This document shows positions 10,933 through 21,484 of a stretch of 64,000 bases of DNA, one piece after another. Source of the stretch: Pocillopora verrucosa (lineage: Eukaryota > Cnidaria > Anthozoa > Scleractinia > Pocilloporidae); NCBI RefSeq assembly GCF_036669915.1, contig NC_089324.1, positions 6,429,244-6,493,243 of the forward strand. The letters run 5' to 3'. The notes beneath the pieces are model-generated. The model saw only the letters and a program-made list of their open reading frames with translations. It made no database searches and had not been told where the DNA came from. The position numbers and the translations under genes are program-made. Numbering within the stretch: position 1 is the stretch's first letter; each line of letters begins with the position of its first letter.

Positions 10933-12147
10933 TTAAGTATTGTTCGAAGCCTTTGCGTGACTGTTTTTCTTGTCTAAAAATTTCTTGATGAAAATAGAAA
11001 CATTACAGAGGAGGACAAGAATAGCACCACCAATACTAAGGCCATCTGGAACAACATGAAGGACAATGAGCTGGAGAACGAACGAAAACGCGATCCCAGT
11101 TGTGCGCACCAAGGAAATAATTGAAGCTTTTTCCAAAGTCAAGGCTTTGGTTACCAGTAATTGGCCTCCATAACCTAATGCACCGGCGCCAAGGACATAC
11201 AGTGCGTCGTGAGTCCGACAGTCTGGGAATTTGAACCCAAAATTCGAAATTAAAGAAGCTATAAGGCTTATGATTGTTCCAACTACAGCGACGTAGAATA
11301 CTACCACTCTTGAACCGACTTCTTTTGATATTTTCCGAGTCAGGACGATAGAGCAGGCATGACAAATCGCTGAAACGACAGCGAGAAGGGTTGGAAACCA
11401 GACTTTTTCGGATTTAGAGGCCTCCCCTAAAGAACCGAACAAAAAGGTAGGCCTCGCGATTAACACCACCCCACCAATAGTTGATAGAATGGCTACCGCG
11501 TCGAACTTACTGACGGATTCTTTGAGAAAAACGCGTCCAAGGATAGCTGTATAAACAGGAGAGGTGTAAAATATAACCCTCTGGTCAGCCAATGGCATGT
11601 GTTTGACAGCGTAAATACTTAGAGCCATGCCTGTAACTCCAGTGACTCCTCGAAGCAATAAGAATTTGCTCTTGCTCCATGGATGGATAAACTTATCCTT
11701 GAAGAAAATCATTGGTGGGAATGAGAAAACGAGTTGTAACGTCAAGCGGATGAAGGTGATCTCCAGGCTTGGAATGCTCTCGGCGAGTTTGATCAACAGT
11801 GCCGCTGAAGAGATGAACAAAGACGAAATTACACACAGTGTCATCCCTAAGAAGGCGACCCTTTTTGCTGCTGGTGGTGTAACTTCTGTTGTTACAGAAA
11901 CTTCACCTGTCACTGAATATGGAGGACGCGCCGTATCTTCCTGTAGGTTAATTGTAGTGAACTCATCTGTGTTAGTGTGGCTTGATTCCTCCATTTTGTG
12001 GTGGGCATTCCTGTCTACAAAACATTTCTCGTCGACTTCAAGGGAATGCTCCTCGTGCTGAAGCACAATTGCGTCGTTTTCCAGTAAGCATTCGTCGTCA
12101 GACTTCCTCCAAAGTCTTAAGAAGGGAGAGAAAATCCTCGCTTCCAT
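10933..12147 (-). CDS. SLC35G1: SLC35G-type EamA/drug-metabolite transporter, copy 2
   Basis: Intronless 404-residue paralogue of the 7540-8772 product. The two align end to end: both start M.ARIF.P, carry an acidic N-terminal tail with LLEND/LVEND, and share KLAES, PWSK.KFL.LRG, MPLAD.RVIFYTSPV, FLKESVSKFD, GGVVLIARPTFLFGS and EKAS..SLVRT. About ten hydrophobic segments form two EamA repeats. Divergence is concentrated in the N-terminal tail and parts of the second repeat. Same strand and adjacency indicate local tandem duplication. Substrate unknown; membrane location follows from hydropathy. Confidence 0.9.
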   Translation of the reverse strand: MEARIFSPFLRLWRKSDDECLLENDAIVLQHEEHSLEVDEKCFVDRNAHHKMEESSHTNTDEFTTINLQEDTARPPYSVTGEVSVTTEVTPPAAKRVAFLGMTLCVISSLFISSAALLIKLAESIPSLEITFIRLTLQLVFSFPPMIFFKDKFIHPWSKSKFLLLRGVTGVTGMALSIYAVKHMPLADQRVIFYTSPVYTAILGRVFLKESVSKFDAVAILSTIGGVVLIARPTFLFGSLGEASKSEKVWFPTLLAVVSAICHACSIVLTRKISKEVGSRVVVFYVAVVGTIISLIASLISNFGFKFPDCRTHDALYVLGAGALGYGGQLLVTKALTLEKASIISLVRTTGIAFSFVLQLIVLHVVPDGLSIGGAILVLLCNVSIFIKKFLDKKNSHAKASNNT

Positions 12148-13237
12148 ATCTGTCGAATGTCACAGCCGATGCGATTCCCTCCAAGAGATACTGGCTCTTG
12201 CCAATCTATGCTATGATTTTGGAAAGAAATTTTGTGGTTTTATGTACTTCGCCGTATTTCACAATCATAGCTCTAAGTTGCATCACAAAAATACGTTGTA
12301 ACAACGTTACGGAGATAAATACGTTGTAACAACGTTATGGAGATAGTTGACCTTAAGTCACTCATGACGTCAGTGTCGAGTAGTCACACTTTTGTTACCT
12401 GTTTACGTCGCAAAAATGTGGGTAGCTCACGCAATCAAGACGTGTATCACTCTCGGACTCCTCACAAAGAACAGCGACAACGGAGAATGCTGGACAATGA
12501 GAAGGATAAAAGGGCTTTGACGTGTGGCAGATCGTTATTGGCTTAAATAAAACTTTTTAAAGTATGCAATTTGTTTTTCCAAGCGCTGTCTACTTGAAGA
12601 GTTAAAAAAATTATTGTCGAAACTAGAAGTTGCATATTTGAAAAAAAATAAGTCGCTTAAGCAATAGGCGTTCCAGGGTCAATCTTTGAGAGTTCGGATA
12701 ATTCAAAATTTATATATTCATTTATTTACGTGGGTTTGAAAGTGACTTTTCAGTAGACTCGGGTTTTGGTTACATGAGATGGTAAGTGGGTAGGTGGTAT
12801 AATTTAAAGATTGCTACCCTATTCAGAGATGAATTGATTTAACCCCTATCAAGATGAACTAAGTACCTCCTGCCGTAAAACCTGTAAATGATTCTTAGTT
12901 CGCCTTGTCTCCTCATTCTATGACTAATAAGAGTAATGCTCTACTTACGCAACGCAAGAGACTTACTTCTATCAAAATGCTTTACAACTTTTTGACCATT
13001 AAAAAACTGTTTCTTTGTCGTAGATTATTGTTCCCCGGTTCACAACTGCACTGTGCATGAGTATATTGGTCACCGAAAAACAACCGGCGACACTTGGATC
13101 CGTTAGACGATAATTTATTGGCATTCAAGTAAATCTGACAGCGAAAACTAACACCTTTTGGATGTTAACATATCCTTGTGCCATTTGGCAGTAAGCCATC
13201 CCGGCAGTTCCCCTGTTTCAGAGGGTAAAACGCGAAG
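12148..13237. other. Intergenic region upstream of the mosaic collagen/Ig gene
   Basis: Head-to-head spacer between the minus-strand SLC35G copy 2 and the plus-strand mosaic gene; the promoters of both should lie here. A direct repeat of the sequence around GTTGTAACAACGTTA appears twice near 12293-12340. No further gene is supported. Confidence 0.5.
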
Positions 13238-16200
13238 ATGGAACCCAAAGCAAATGGGAGGTCCCAGGCTCTTATTCTTGGCCTTTTCGTCAATTTAGTT
13301 CTGACTTTAAGCTCAATAGCTTTCACATACTATTCTTTACATCGATTCGATTCCCGTCTGACAGCAGTTGAACAAAATTTACAGCTGACAAGTTCTCCGG
13401 ATCAGCTTGCTGATCGTGTGATCGCTCAGCCAACATTTAAACAATCGTCGCCGAGTGGACCACAAATGAAAGAAGATGACCGCGTCAAGAGAGCCGCTAA
13501 TAGGCAGTTCATGTGCCACAAATGTAGCAGTGCCTGTTTGAAGTCAATTGGCCATCGAAATGTAAGTTTTTTTTTGCCTCTATGCATCACAAAGCTCTCA
13601 GGCCCTTGCAATGTTTTGAATTCCTGAAATTGGCGAATTCATATCCAGATGAAAAGGAAAAGAGTAATATTGCCAGGAAAAAGAGATAAATCCGTCTGAG
13701 TTTCAAGAAACATTTTTGGTTTCCTCAAACAAATTATGAGAACGGAGGAACGAGAAGTATACCGGATATGATCTGTTTGAGCAAAAACCGAATGCGTTGT
13801 CCAATCCATTTAACCTCTGAACTTTACTTCCGCCATCGCACTGATCATAAAACCGCCTGAATCCCCAGTTCTTTGCCTTATTTTTTCATTATTTAATCTT
13901 GACCGATTTTTCTATGTATTTTTCATGCTAACTTGATACTTTTAAGCAAAGTTTTTAACCTAAATCATATAATTTTAGAAGTAACTGAATTCCACAAACA
14001 GTGTTGGAATGGTAAATGCTATATCATGTTCCCGATAAATAGAAAAGTCTAAAAACTTTGACACTCCTGCTTTGATTATTAACAGACCTTGAAAAAAAAG
14101 TTGTTGTTGAAAATACAAAGAAGCGGAATTGAAGTTTCTGGTCCAAAATAAGTTTTAGCATATCTCAAGAGTAGGTCCATGATTTGTAGCTGCCACGGTT
14201 AGAAATACAGCGACAAAAAAATAAACACAGCTACGTAAGGCCTCTTGGCTGTACTGATTTCTCTCCAACTTCTCTGCGTGACTGCTGCTCATTTGAAAAC
14301 CACAAAAGTCTTGTTTATCGATATCAAGGATCTCAGCGATCTTTTTCAACAATCTTTGGGATCATTGAGGATGCACACAAACCTGGCTTTGCCACATACT
14401 CTGCACAAGAAATTATAAACTGTTTATAATCTCTTGCTTTAATGGAACTATGTTAGGTTTTTCCGTTTTGATCAAGTTGATCAATAGCAAACTCTTGAGT
14501 GCTTTTTCATCAATGTGTTAATTGCTGAAAACAAAAATTGTTTTTCCTTGTTCTGCAGAATTCAACCACGAGTGGAAGCCAACTAAATGTAGTGTGTGTA
14601 GAGGGTAAGTTCTACCTTTTTTAATTCATTGTAATTTATACCATCATTTTCAATTCTAAAATGTCTGGAGTAAAGAAAAATATACATGATGAGACCGCAT
14701 CTATAAACTAAGCTGAATATTATTAACCACATCTCATTCTTTTATATCTTTATCTTGTCAGCTCCAGTTAGACCTCAAGGTCCACAAGGCTACCCCAGAC
14801 TACCTGGCCCTCCTGGTGCACCAGGCCCTCCTGGCCCTCAAGGACCGAGTGGCAAAAGAGGAAGAAAGGGTTCAAAGGGCGTACCAGGTCCCCGAGGAAA
14901 GCAGGGCTCGAGAGGATTACCGGGACCCCCTGGAAAATCTGCATCAGATGGGACAAACCATGGCAGTGGAAACCAACTGGGTACAGAGTTTCATTCTATC
15001 TTTTAATTCTATTAACTCATTCGGGGCCTTTGACATTGTCGATCCTGGCAGTATAAGGTACGTGATCTCGATAGCAGAACAGTCGAATAAGCAGGGGTAA
15101 GTGGTCAAATAAACTGACTTATTGTCAAGCTCAAAACATTGCAAAACCAAGATGGCCGTTCGAGTAAAAAAGAAGTACACCGACGCCCGCGGTCTTCAGC
15201 GGCAAATCCATAAAAGGGCGGGAAAACGAGTGATATGTAAACAAAACATATACATTCCTTAAATCCTTCTTTAACAGTGCGTGTGTGTCACATATGAACA
15301 TAACAATGGCCAACACTGTTGAGTCTCTGTGGCTCAGTGGGTATTCCCTCATGGGAATCAAAATTTATGTTCCGCGCTCGTGAAAATTTAAAAATGTATC
15401 TTTTTCCAGCAACGGAGCTTGTTGCAATTTCGTAAGTATGGAGCGAATCGGAATATTGGCACCGCCCCCTTGAAGGAGTGCTAGTCCGTCGAAGGTGACC
15501 CTCCTTCCACCCCCCACCCCTGACACACCTCCTTCCACCGCCATTTCGTTACTCCTTTATATTTCTAGGTGGAGAATGCCACGGGGCTGAAACAAACAAC
15601 ACGACACAGGGTCGAGTTATAATGATCATCATCATCACCACCATCATCGCTATTATCATTACTATAGTTATCAAAGCCCTTTTCGATTGTGTGTCATCTG
15701 AAACTGAAATTAAAGTTGACCAAACGGCCAATCAGGTGGAAGGAAAATTTCATAAAGAGCCAATAAGAATCAAAGTAGAAATGAAACTGGCAATCTGCCT
15801 TAATTGCGGGAAAAACGAGTGACTTGGTTAATTGGTCATAGTTTTGCATGTTACTGATTGACAGAGTGGCACGAATTTTCTGGACCAGTCACAAAGCGTC
15901 ACGACGCAAAACCAGCGTAGTCCTCGGATTGCCTGTTCGACGAGTGAAAATTTCTGTATAAGACTGACAATGACCTAGGATTGTTAAAAAGAAAACCGTC
16001 TAAAATATTTCTTTTGCAGAGATTCCACGTATTATTTCGAAACCACCCTCTTCCGATCCCATTAAAGAGAAAGAGAAAGTTACTCTTCCTTGTAAAGCTG
16101 TTGGCTTCCCACAGCCAATTATCACGTGGTACAAGAATAATGAGCTAATAGACGAGGGAAGGAAGCATTTTACAGAGTGGAATTTGGAATTTCAGGAAAT

Positions 16201-19200
16201 CAAGTTTGAAGACCGTGGTATTTATACCTGCAAGGCGGAGAATTTGTTGGGACATGCGAAGCTGTCGGTCAATGTAACCGTGAATGGTTAGTATAGTTAA
16301 CTATCAGACTTCCGAGCAGGAGGTGGTGAATATCTCATTCCCTCTCCCCCCTCTCCCCCCTCCCCCTCTCCCCCCTCCCCCTCTCCCCCCTCCCCCTCTC
16401 CCCCCTCCCCCTCTCCCCCCTCTCCCCCTCCCACTATCCCCCCCTCTTCCCCCTCTCTCCCCTTCCCCCGCGCGAGGCTTGTCATGCTTCGGTTATTCAA
16501 GGTTTTTATCTTCATTTTGGTTTGCAGTACCACCAAAATTCATTACGAGACCAAAGAGTTTTGTGACGGGTGTCAAGAATTGGGACACTGTTATTACATG
16601 TGACATAATTGGCTACCCCACCCCGGCTATCACATGGACAAGACCTCCGAAGCAACTCTCTTCGAACAGGCATATCATAGATGGCAAGCAACTTACGATT
16701 AGGAACACAAGCGAAAGCGACGGCGGAGGTTATGTTTGCCATGGGGTTAACTCATTAGGAAATGTGATGGCTATGACATGGATCTTCGTTAAAGATGTCG
16801 GTAAGAAGATTAATCGAAAAGCGCCATAAACGGAAACCTGGGGAGTACTACTCGTTAATTCTTCTTTGTCTTGGTTTTCCTATTGGCTTCATGAGAGATT
16901 TTGTGCTTAAAAAAGTTCGTAGCAAAGCAGACAAGGAAGACGCTCCTAAGAAAGGGTGTTTGACGAACACATTCCTTGGGCATCCACTATCCCCATCCAA
17001 AGTCCTTGTCCTCCAAGGAAAGACTGAAACCATATATGATCTCAGCCTTGTCTTTCAATTGGGCACAGGAGAGAGAGCCGAAGTGTCTCACAGACTTGAA
17101 TGTGCCTAACATTGTCTAGCTAACAAACTAAAGAAAACAAACATAACAGATTTCTTGATAGCTTAGTTTTCAAATCTCAATTACCCGACGATATTTTCTT
17201 AATCTATGCACCTGTAATAGATCTGCATGTCAAGTACGGTCAACGGTACTATATCCAAAAGGTAAAATTCAAAACTAACAGTTATTAAGGTACATGAAAG
17301 CAAAATATATGAAAGACTTTCAATCAATCATGACGGTTTAGATCAAGAAATTAAAATGCTGCAGTAACCTCTTTTCTTTTACTTTTTGCATCTCGTCTTA
17401 GTTAATCCCTATATTGTCTCCAGTCCTCCAAGTAAAATTGAGGTGGGGAGTGTTGGTGATGCTGTGACGCTAAACTGTTCAGCTCGTGGGTCACCGCTAC
17501 CTAGAGTCACGTGGTTCAAGAGTGGAAAACGCGTTGTTTCAACAGAAGAGGATGATGGGAGTGATTTATTAAAGAGTGGAGTCGTCATTCCTTCCTTCCA
17601 GCACAGTGACGCTGGGGTTTATACCTGTTTGTTTTACAATGACAAGAATATGACAACAGAAGCCACAACAAGTCTAAGTAAGTATGAATGCTTCGTTAGC
17701 AAAACGGATTCGATTGGTTTCTCAGAGTTTGATGTTGTTTTCGACAGAATGTGGATCGTTGGAATGGCTCACAAGATTGACTGAAACCCTATGGTGATTT
17801 GAATTGTGTTCCATTGCCCAGGTCAGGCAAAATCAATTAAACGATTGGCTTCCAACTGGGTTTGATTGGCAAAATCTGAACCTATTACGCTAGCTATTAT
17901 TCATAACTTTTGAGATTTCCACATCCGGTTTCGACTTTGAAAAGCTTTCTCTCTCTCAATTGATTAGCTTTTCTTCTTTTCCTCTAGGTCTGGCCAGTTG
18001 TGGTAACCCTGGTGCGCCACAAAACGGACAGAAACGAGGCTTACGATACTGGTCCGGTGAATCAGTCTCGTTTGTTTGTGATCCACAGTATCATTTGACT
18101 GGTTCGGTCATCAGAACGTGTTTATCCTCTGGTAACTGGAGTGGATTACAGCCATCCTGTAAGCTAAGTCGCGGTCGTCAAGTTTGAGCCGTTCTCTTTC
18201 TTCCTGTTTTATTATTATTATTATTTTTTGTTAGGGACCTTTAGCAGTTAGGATGGCAACTCCAAGGAAGACATCGATTTAAAAATGATAATATATTTTT
18301 AGTTGGAATTTCGCGAATGACTGGATGTATTTACCATCTCTTACGGTGCCACAAGCCAGCCTCAGCATAAAAGTATGAGAGCGGCGTTGAGTTCCAAATT
18401 GAAACTTAAATGATTTGCCGTCAGGGTTTCCTTTTTCGGGCCACGCAAATTTTGATGATTTTATGGGGTAATTTTGCAGAGGCCGGCTAAAAAATGTACA
18501 AAGTTTTAAAACGCACTTGCCGAGCTAATGTTCTGCTCATTAGATCTTTTGTTTTGCTACGGCCTCGTTGACTTCGCCGTCTTGCTTTATTAGAATATTA
18601 GCTTTAGGCCGGTTATTTACACATGATTTTACGCAAGCAGTGAGCCTCAGGCTCTCTCTATAAGAGGGTTTATTTAATCAAATGAATTTCCTTCCACTAT
18701 TAGCTTTTGGCCTCTTGTCACTGTTCTCAGAGATAAGTGTTTAGATGAAAGTTTCCGCTGAATAGAAGATGGCTTACAGCGCCGTTTTGTTCAACAACGG
18801 CTAAACTTTGTTTGAATAACTAGCCGTTAGGTTTCTTTTCTTTTTTTTCTAGAGAGATCAATCATATATATCAATCACAATTTTTATTATTACTAATTAT
18901 AAAAATTGTGCAGTAATTGTCCAGTTGAGGACGCTCGTGGAAGTGACTGTTGTCGGTAGTTGTGACAGAAGGTTTAAAGACCCAAGCTGAAGATATCCAC
19001 TAAGTTCCACTTATTGGCGTGACTATGTTTTTTTTACGTTCAATGTATAAAAAAACAATTATAAGATTCGTTTTTTGCGATATCCAGAATAATCATGGTC
19101 TAGTTGGGGGTTATCAGCCTCATGCAGCCTTCGGCTTCGGCTGATAACCTCTAAATCGACCTTGATTATCCTGGATATCACAAAGACCTCATCCAATAAT

Positions 19201-21454
19201 TGCTAATAATTTCATGAGTCTGATTTGTCACTGATGTTTTTGTTGTGCCCTTACAACGGAAATATTTAATTTCAGAATATCTTCACTTCCCTTTTTTTTC
19301 TAGGCCACAGAATTTGTCCTCCTTTGGAAAGTCCAGACCATGGCGCCATCAACGGACAACAATTTTGGGAAGGGAAGACTGTTTTATACACTTGCGCTTC
19401 TGGCTATCAGCTTAGTGGAACCTCAGTGCGGCGATGCTTAAAAGATGGAACTTGGACAGAAAATAAACCAGAATGCCTTCCCCAGAAAAAAGGTAAACTA
19501 CAAATAGCTGAGGTGGGAGAGAAGGGAGAGGAAACTCCTGATTTTCCTGTTTTCAGACTTGGCCTCTAAAATCTGTACCCGTTTTTAGATCTGGCAAACG
19601 GCTTATTGCGAAATAATTGATTCGGTATCGCATCAGTTGATCTAGGATTGGCAAAATTTGCCCAAACCCTTAGGTCTCATAATGTTTTTTGGCTATTTTT
19701 CTCTCTTCATCATTCATTTGGATCCGAAAAAAACCAAAGCAAAAACAAAAAAACCAAATAATTTATAAGCACTTATGGTTCCCTTGCAAACCACTCCCTA
19801 TTTAAGACCATTACAGTTAAAACATTCTCTAGTATACAAACACTTCGACATAAACTTAAAGGTCGCATCTTGTTCTTCACATGGTGACAAGATGGAATTT
19901 TTCATTTGAACGTAAAAAATATTTGTTGGTACACTAAAGATCAGTAATTAATAATCGCCGTGGGGGGGGGGGGGAAAGGAATGATATACCTGATCTCCCC
20001 ATAAGCCTCTGTAATATTCTCATGATCCTCTCTCGTTGGTATGTAGTTGGCGGTCAGTTTCTATAGCCCCCTCGGTATCCGCCGCTTTCGCCCCTTCGGA
20101 TTCGCCCCCTACCTCATACCGTGTTCGCCCCCACACTTTTCGAGTTCGACCCCATCAAGTCGAGTTCGCCCCTTGATTGAGTGATATCCAGATGAGTTGA
20201 TTCGTAAGTTGATGAGTAAATTCTTCAGTCTTAATTTCATAAATAAAGCTAAACGGGTACAAGTCTAACAACTTAAGCAATGCTGTCGCGATGAAAGCGT
20301 GGTTTACATCTTCTCAAGTCTGGTTGTTACGATCAACACATTTCGTGTTCGTTAGATAAACCGTGTGGTTCCCTTTATCACAAGTTCAGTGTATACAGTT
20401 ATTTCTGGTAACCCCAGATCCCACGCAGAGTATTTAGTTGATTCTGTCAACCCAGTTCCCAAGCAGGTTCCACGCAATTGCCGAAATTCAAAATGATCGT
20501 CGCTGACGTGACATTTGGCACATTCTGTTAGTGCCTTCGTCATAAATCAACTCATCTGGATATCACTCAATCAAGGGGCGAACTCGACTTGATGGGGTCG
20601 AACTCGAAAAGTGTGGGGGCGAACACGGCTTAAGGTAGGGGCGAACTCGAAGGGGCGAACTCGATAGGGGGCGAACGCGGTGCAATTCCCCCCTCTATAC
20701 TCTGTTGTCTACGACTGGTCCACCCCTCCGTTCCCTCTAGAAACCATTTGAACCCCTCCCCCCCTCTAAATCCTCCCCCCCAGTCAATAATCACGGGCTG
20801 GTCTCTTATTATCATTGTTATATACCTAGACTTTCACTCAACAAAACTAGCTCTGTGATTGGTTGATTATTGGTCACGTGTTCCTGATCAAATTCAAATG
20901 TATCCCAATCGAGATACAATTGCGCAGTTGTTGCCCGCGCGCCGAATACGACAGCATGTTTTGCCATATGACTGTTTAAGGGAAAGTCTAAATATATAAC
21001 AAAGCACTTAATGTATAGTCCCTCGGGAAACTAGTTAGTTCTGTTTTCCCTCGAGTCCTGATGTTTCCCGAGGCTAAGTCGAGGTAAACATCAGGACTCT
21101 TGGGAAAACTAAGCCAACTGTTTCCCTCTCATACATTAAGTGTATATTGTTATATATTCCTTCAGAGGCGTAATACAAGTAGACGCGAAAACTCCCCCAC
21201 AAAATTTAACCTTAGAGCATATTTTTTTTTCAGACAAATGGCCTGAAGGTCATTACTGCATTCTTGCTAGCGGATCATGTCCAGCAGGTTTTTCTCGGTC
21301 CTCGGGTCACATGCGGGCACTGAGTTTATTCAGTGGCAGTTCCACCTACATCACCCAGGCCCGGTTTGGGGACAGCATGATACAATGTCATGGAGGTTGC
21401 GGTCAATATGGGCATTGGATTGGAGAGATTTACATCAGAGCATGCTGTAAATAA
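13238..21454 (+). CDS. Type II membrane mosaic protein: signal anchor, collagen, three Ig, two sushi, Cys-rich C-terminal module
   Basis: Nine exons join to 661 codons plus stop: 13238..13561, 14559..14604, 14762..14980, 16020..16286, 16528..16800, 17402..17677, 17988..18158, 19304..19492, 21234..21454. Residues about 9-33 form a hydrophobic signal anchor after a short basic N-terminus (type II topology). RVKR at 82-85 is a furin-like site. Exon 3 encodes about 18 Gly-X-Y triplets with one Gly-to-Arg break. Exons 4-6 each encode an Ig domain (LPC..ITWYK..GIYTC; VITC..ITWTR..GGYVC; LNC..VTWFK..GVYTC). Exons 7-8 each encode a four-Cys sushi domain. The last exon encodes a six-Cys module opening KWP.GHYCIL and ending in a double Cys plus Lys. 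Type II collagen-stalk proteins such as gliomedin are a structural analogy, but this domain order is unfamiliar to me. Probably trimeric, cell-surface or shed; the ligand is unknown. Confidence 0.88.
16334..16465. repeat. Polypyrimidine simple repeat in intron of mosaic gene
   Basis: Tandem CCCCCTCTCC-type units between the first and second Ig exons. It creates artificial Pro/Leu-rich and Gly/Glu-rich ORFs on the two strands. It sits shortly before the acceptor at 16526-16527 but is not a normal branch/polypyrimidine arrangement. Confidence 0.9.
19078..19190. mobile_element. Palindromic MITE-like element in intron
   Basis: Imperfect inverted repeat: the left part GATATCCAG-AATAATCA..GGTTATCAGCC is mirrored by GGCTGATAACC..GATTATCCTGGATATC. 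Arms of about 40 bases flank a GC-richer core. It lies between the two sushi exons of the mosaic gene. No coding capacity. Confidence 0.7.
20070..20690. mobile_element. Long inverted-repeat (foldback-type) element in last intron of mosaic gene
   Basis: Left arm 20120-20202 and right arm 20546-20628 are reverse complements over 83 bases with no mismatch seen. Weaker matches extend outward to about 20070 and 20690. The arms contain repeated GGGGCGAACTCGA-like units; the 343-base centre is unrelated unique-looking sequence without a convincing ORF. Consistent with a non-autonomous DNA transposon or foldback element. Confidence 0.8.
20991..21158. mobile_element. MITE-like inverted repeat just before the last exon
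   Basis: The ends read TATAACAAAGCACTTAATGTAT and its imperfect reverse complement (ATACATTAAGTGTATATTGTTATA). A central GGGAAAC/GTTTCCC and CATCAGGACT/AGTCCTGATG symmetry gives a near-continuous hairpin. About 168 bases long, ending roughly 75 bases upstream of the last exon. Confidence 0.7.
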
Positions 21455-21478
21455 CTTCGTGTAATGCCTGTGAAATGG

Positions 21479-21484
21479 AATAAA
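21479..21484 (+). terminator. Polyadenylation signal of the mosaic gene
   Basis: AATAAA occurs 25 bases after the TAA stop, implying a very short 3' UTR. Confidence 0.65.

Noticed and set aside
15569..15822. Possible extra exon (GGENCHG-like start and an Ile-rich ORF) between collagen and first Ig exon
   Set aside because: An acceptor-like TTTCTAG and a compatible frame exist, but the ORF is driven by an ATC/ATT microsatellite and no good phase-1 donor ends it; collagen to Ig1 joins perfectly without it.
16284..16829. 181-residue Pro/Leu-rich ORF
   Set aside because: The N-terminal part is translation of a CT simple repeat in an intron; only the part from 16528 is real (Ig2 exon).
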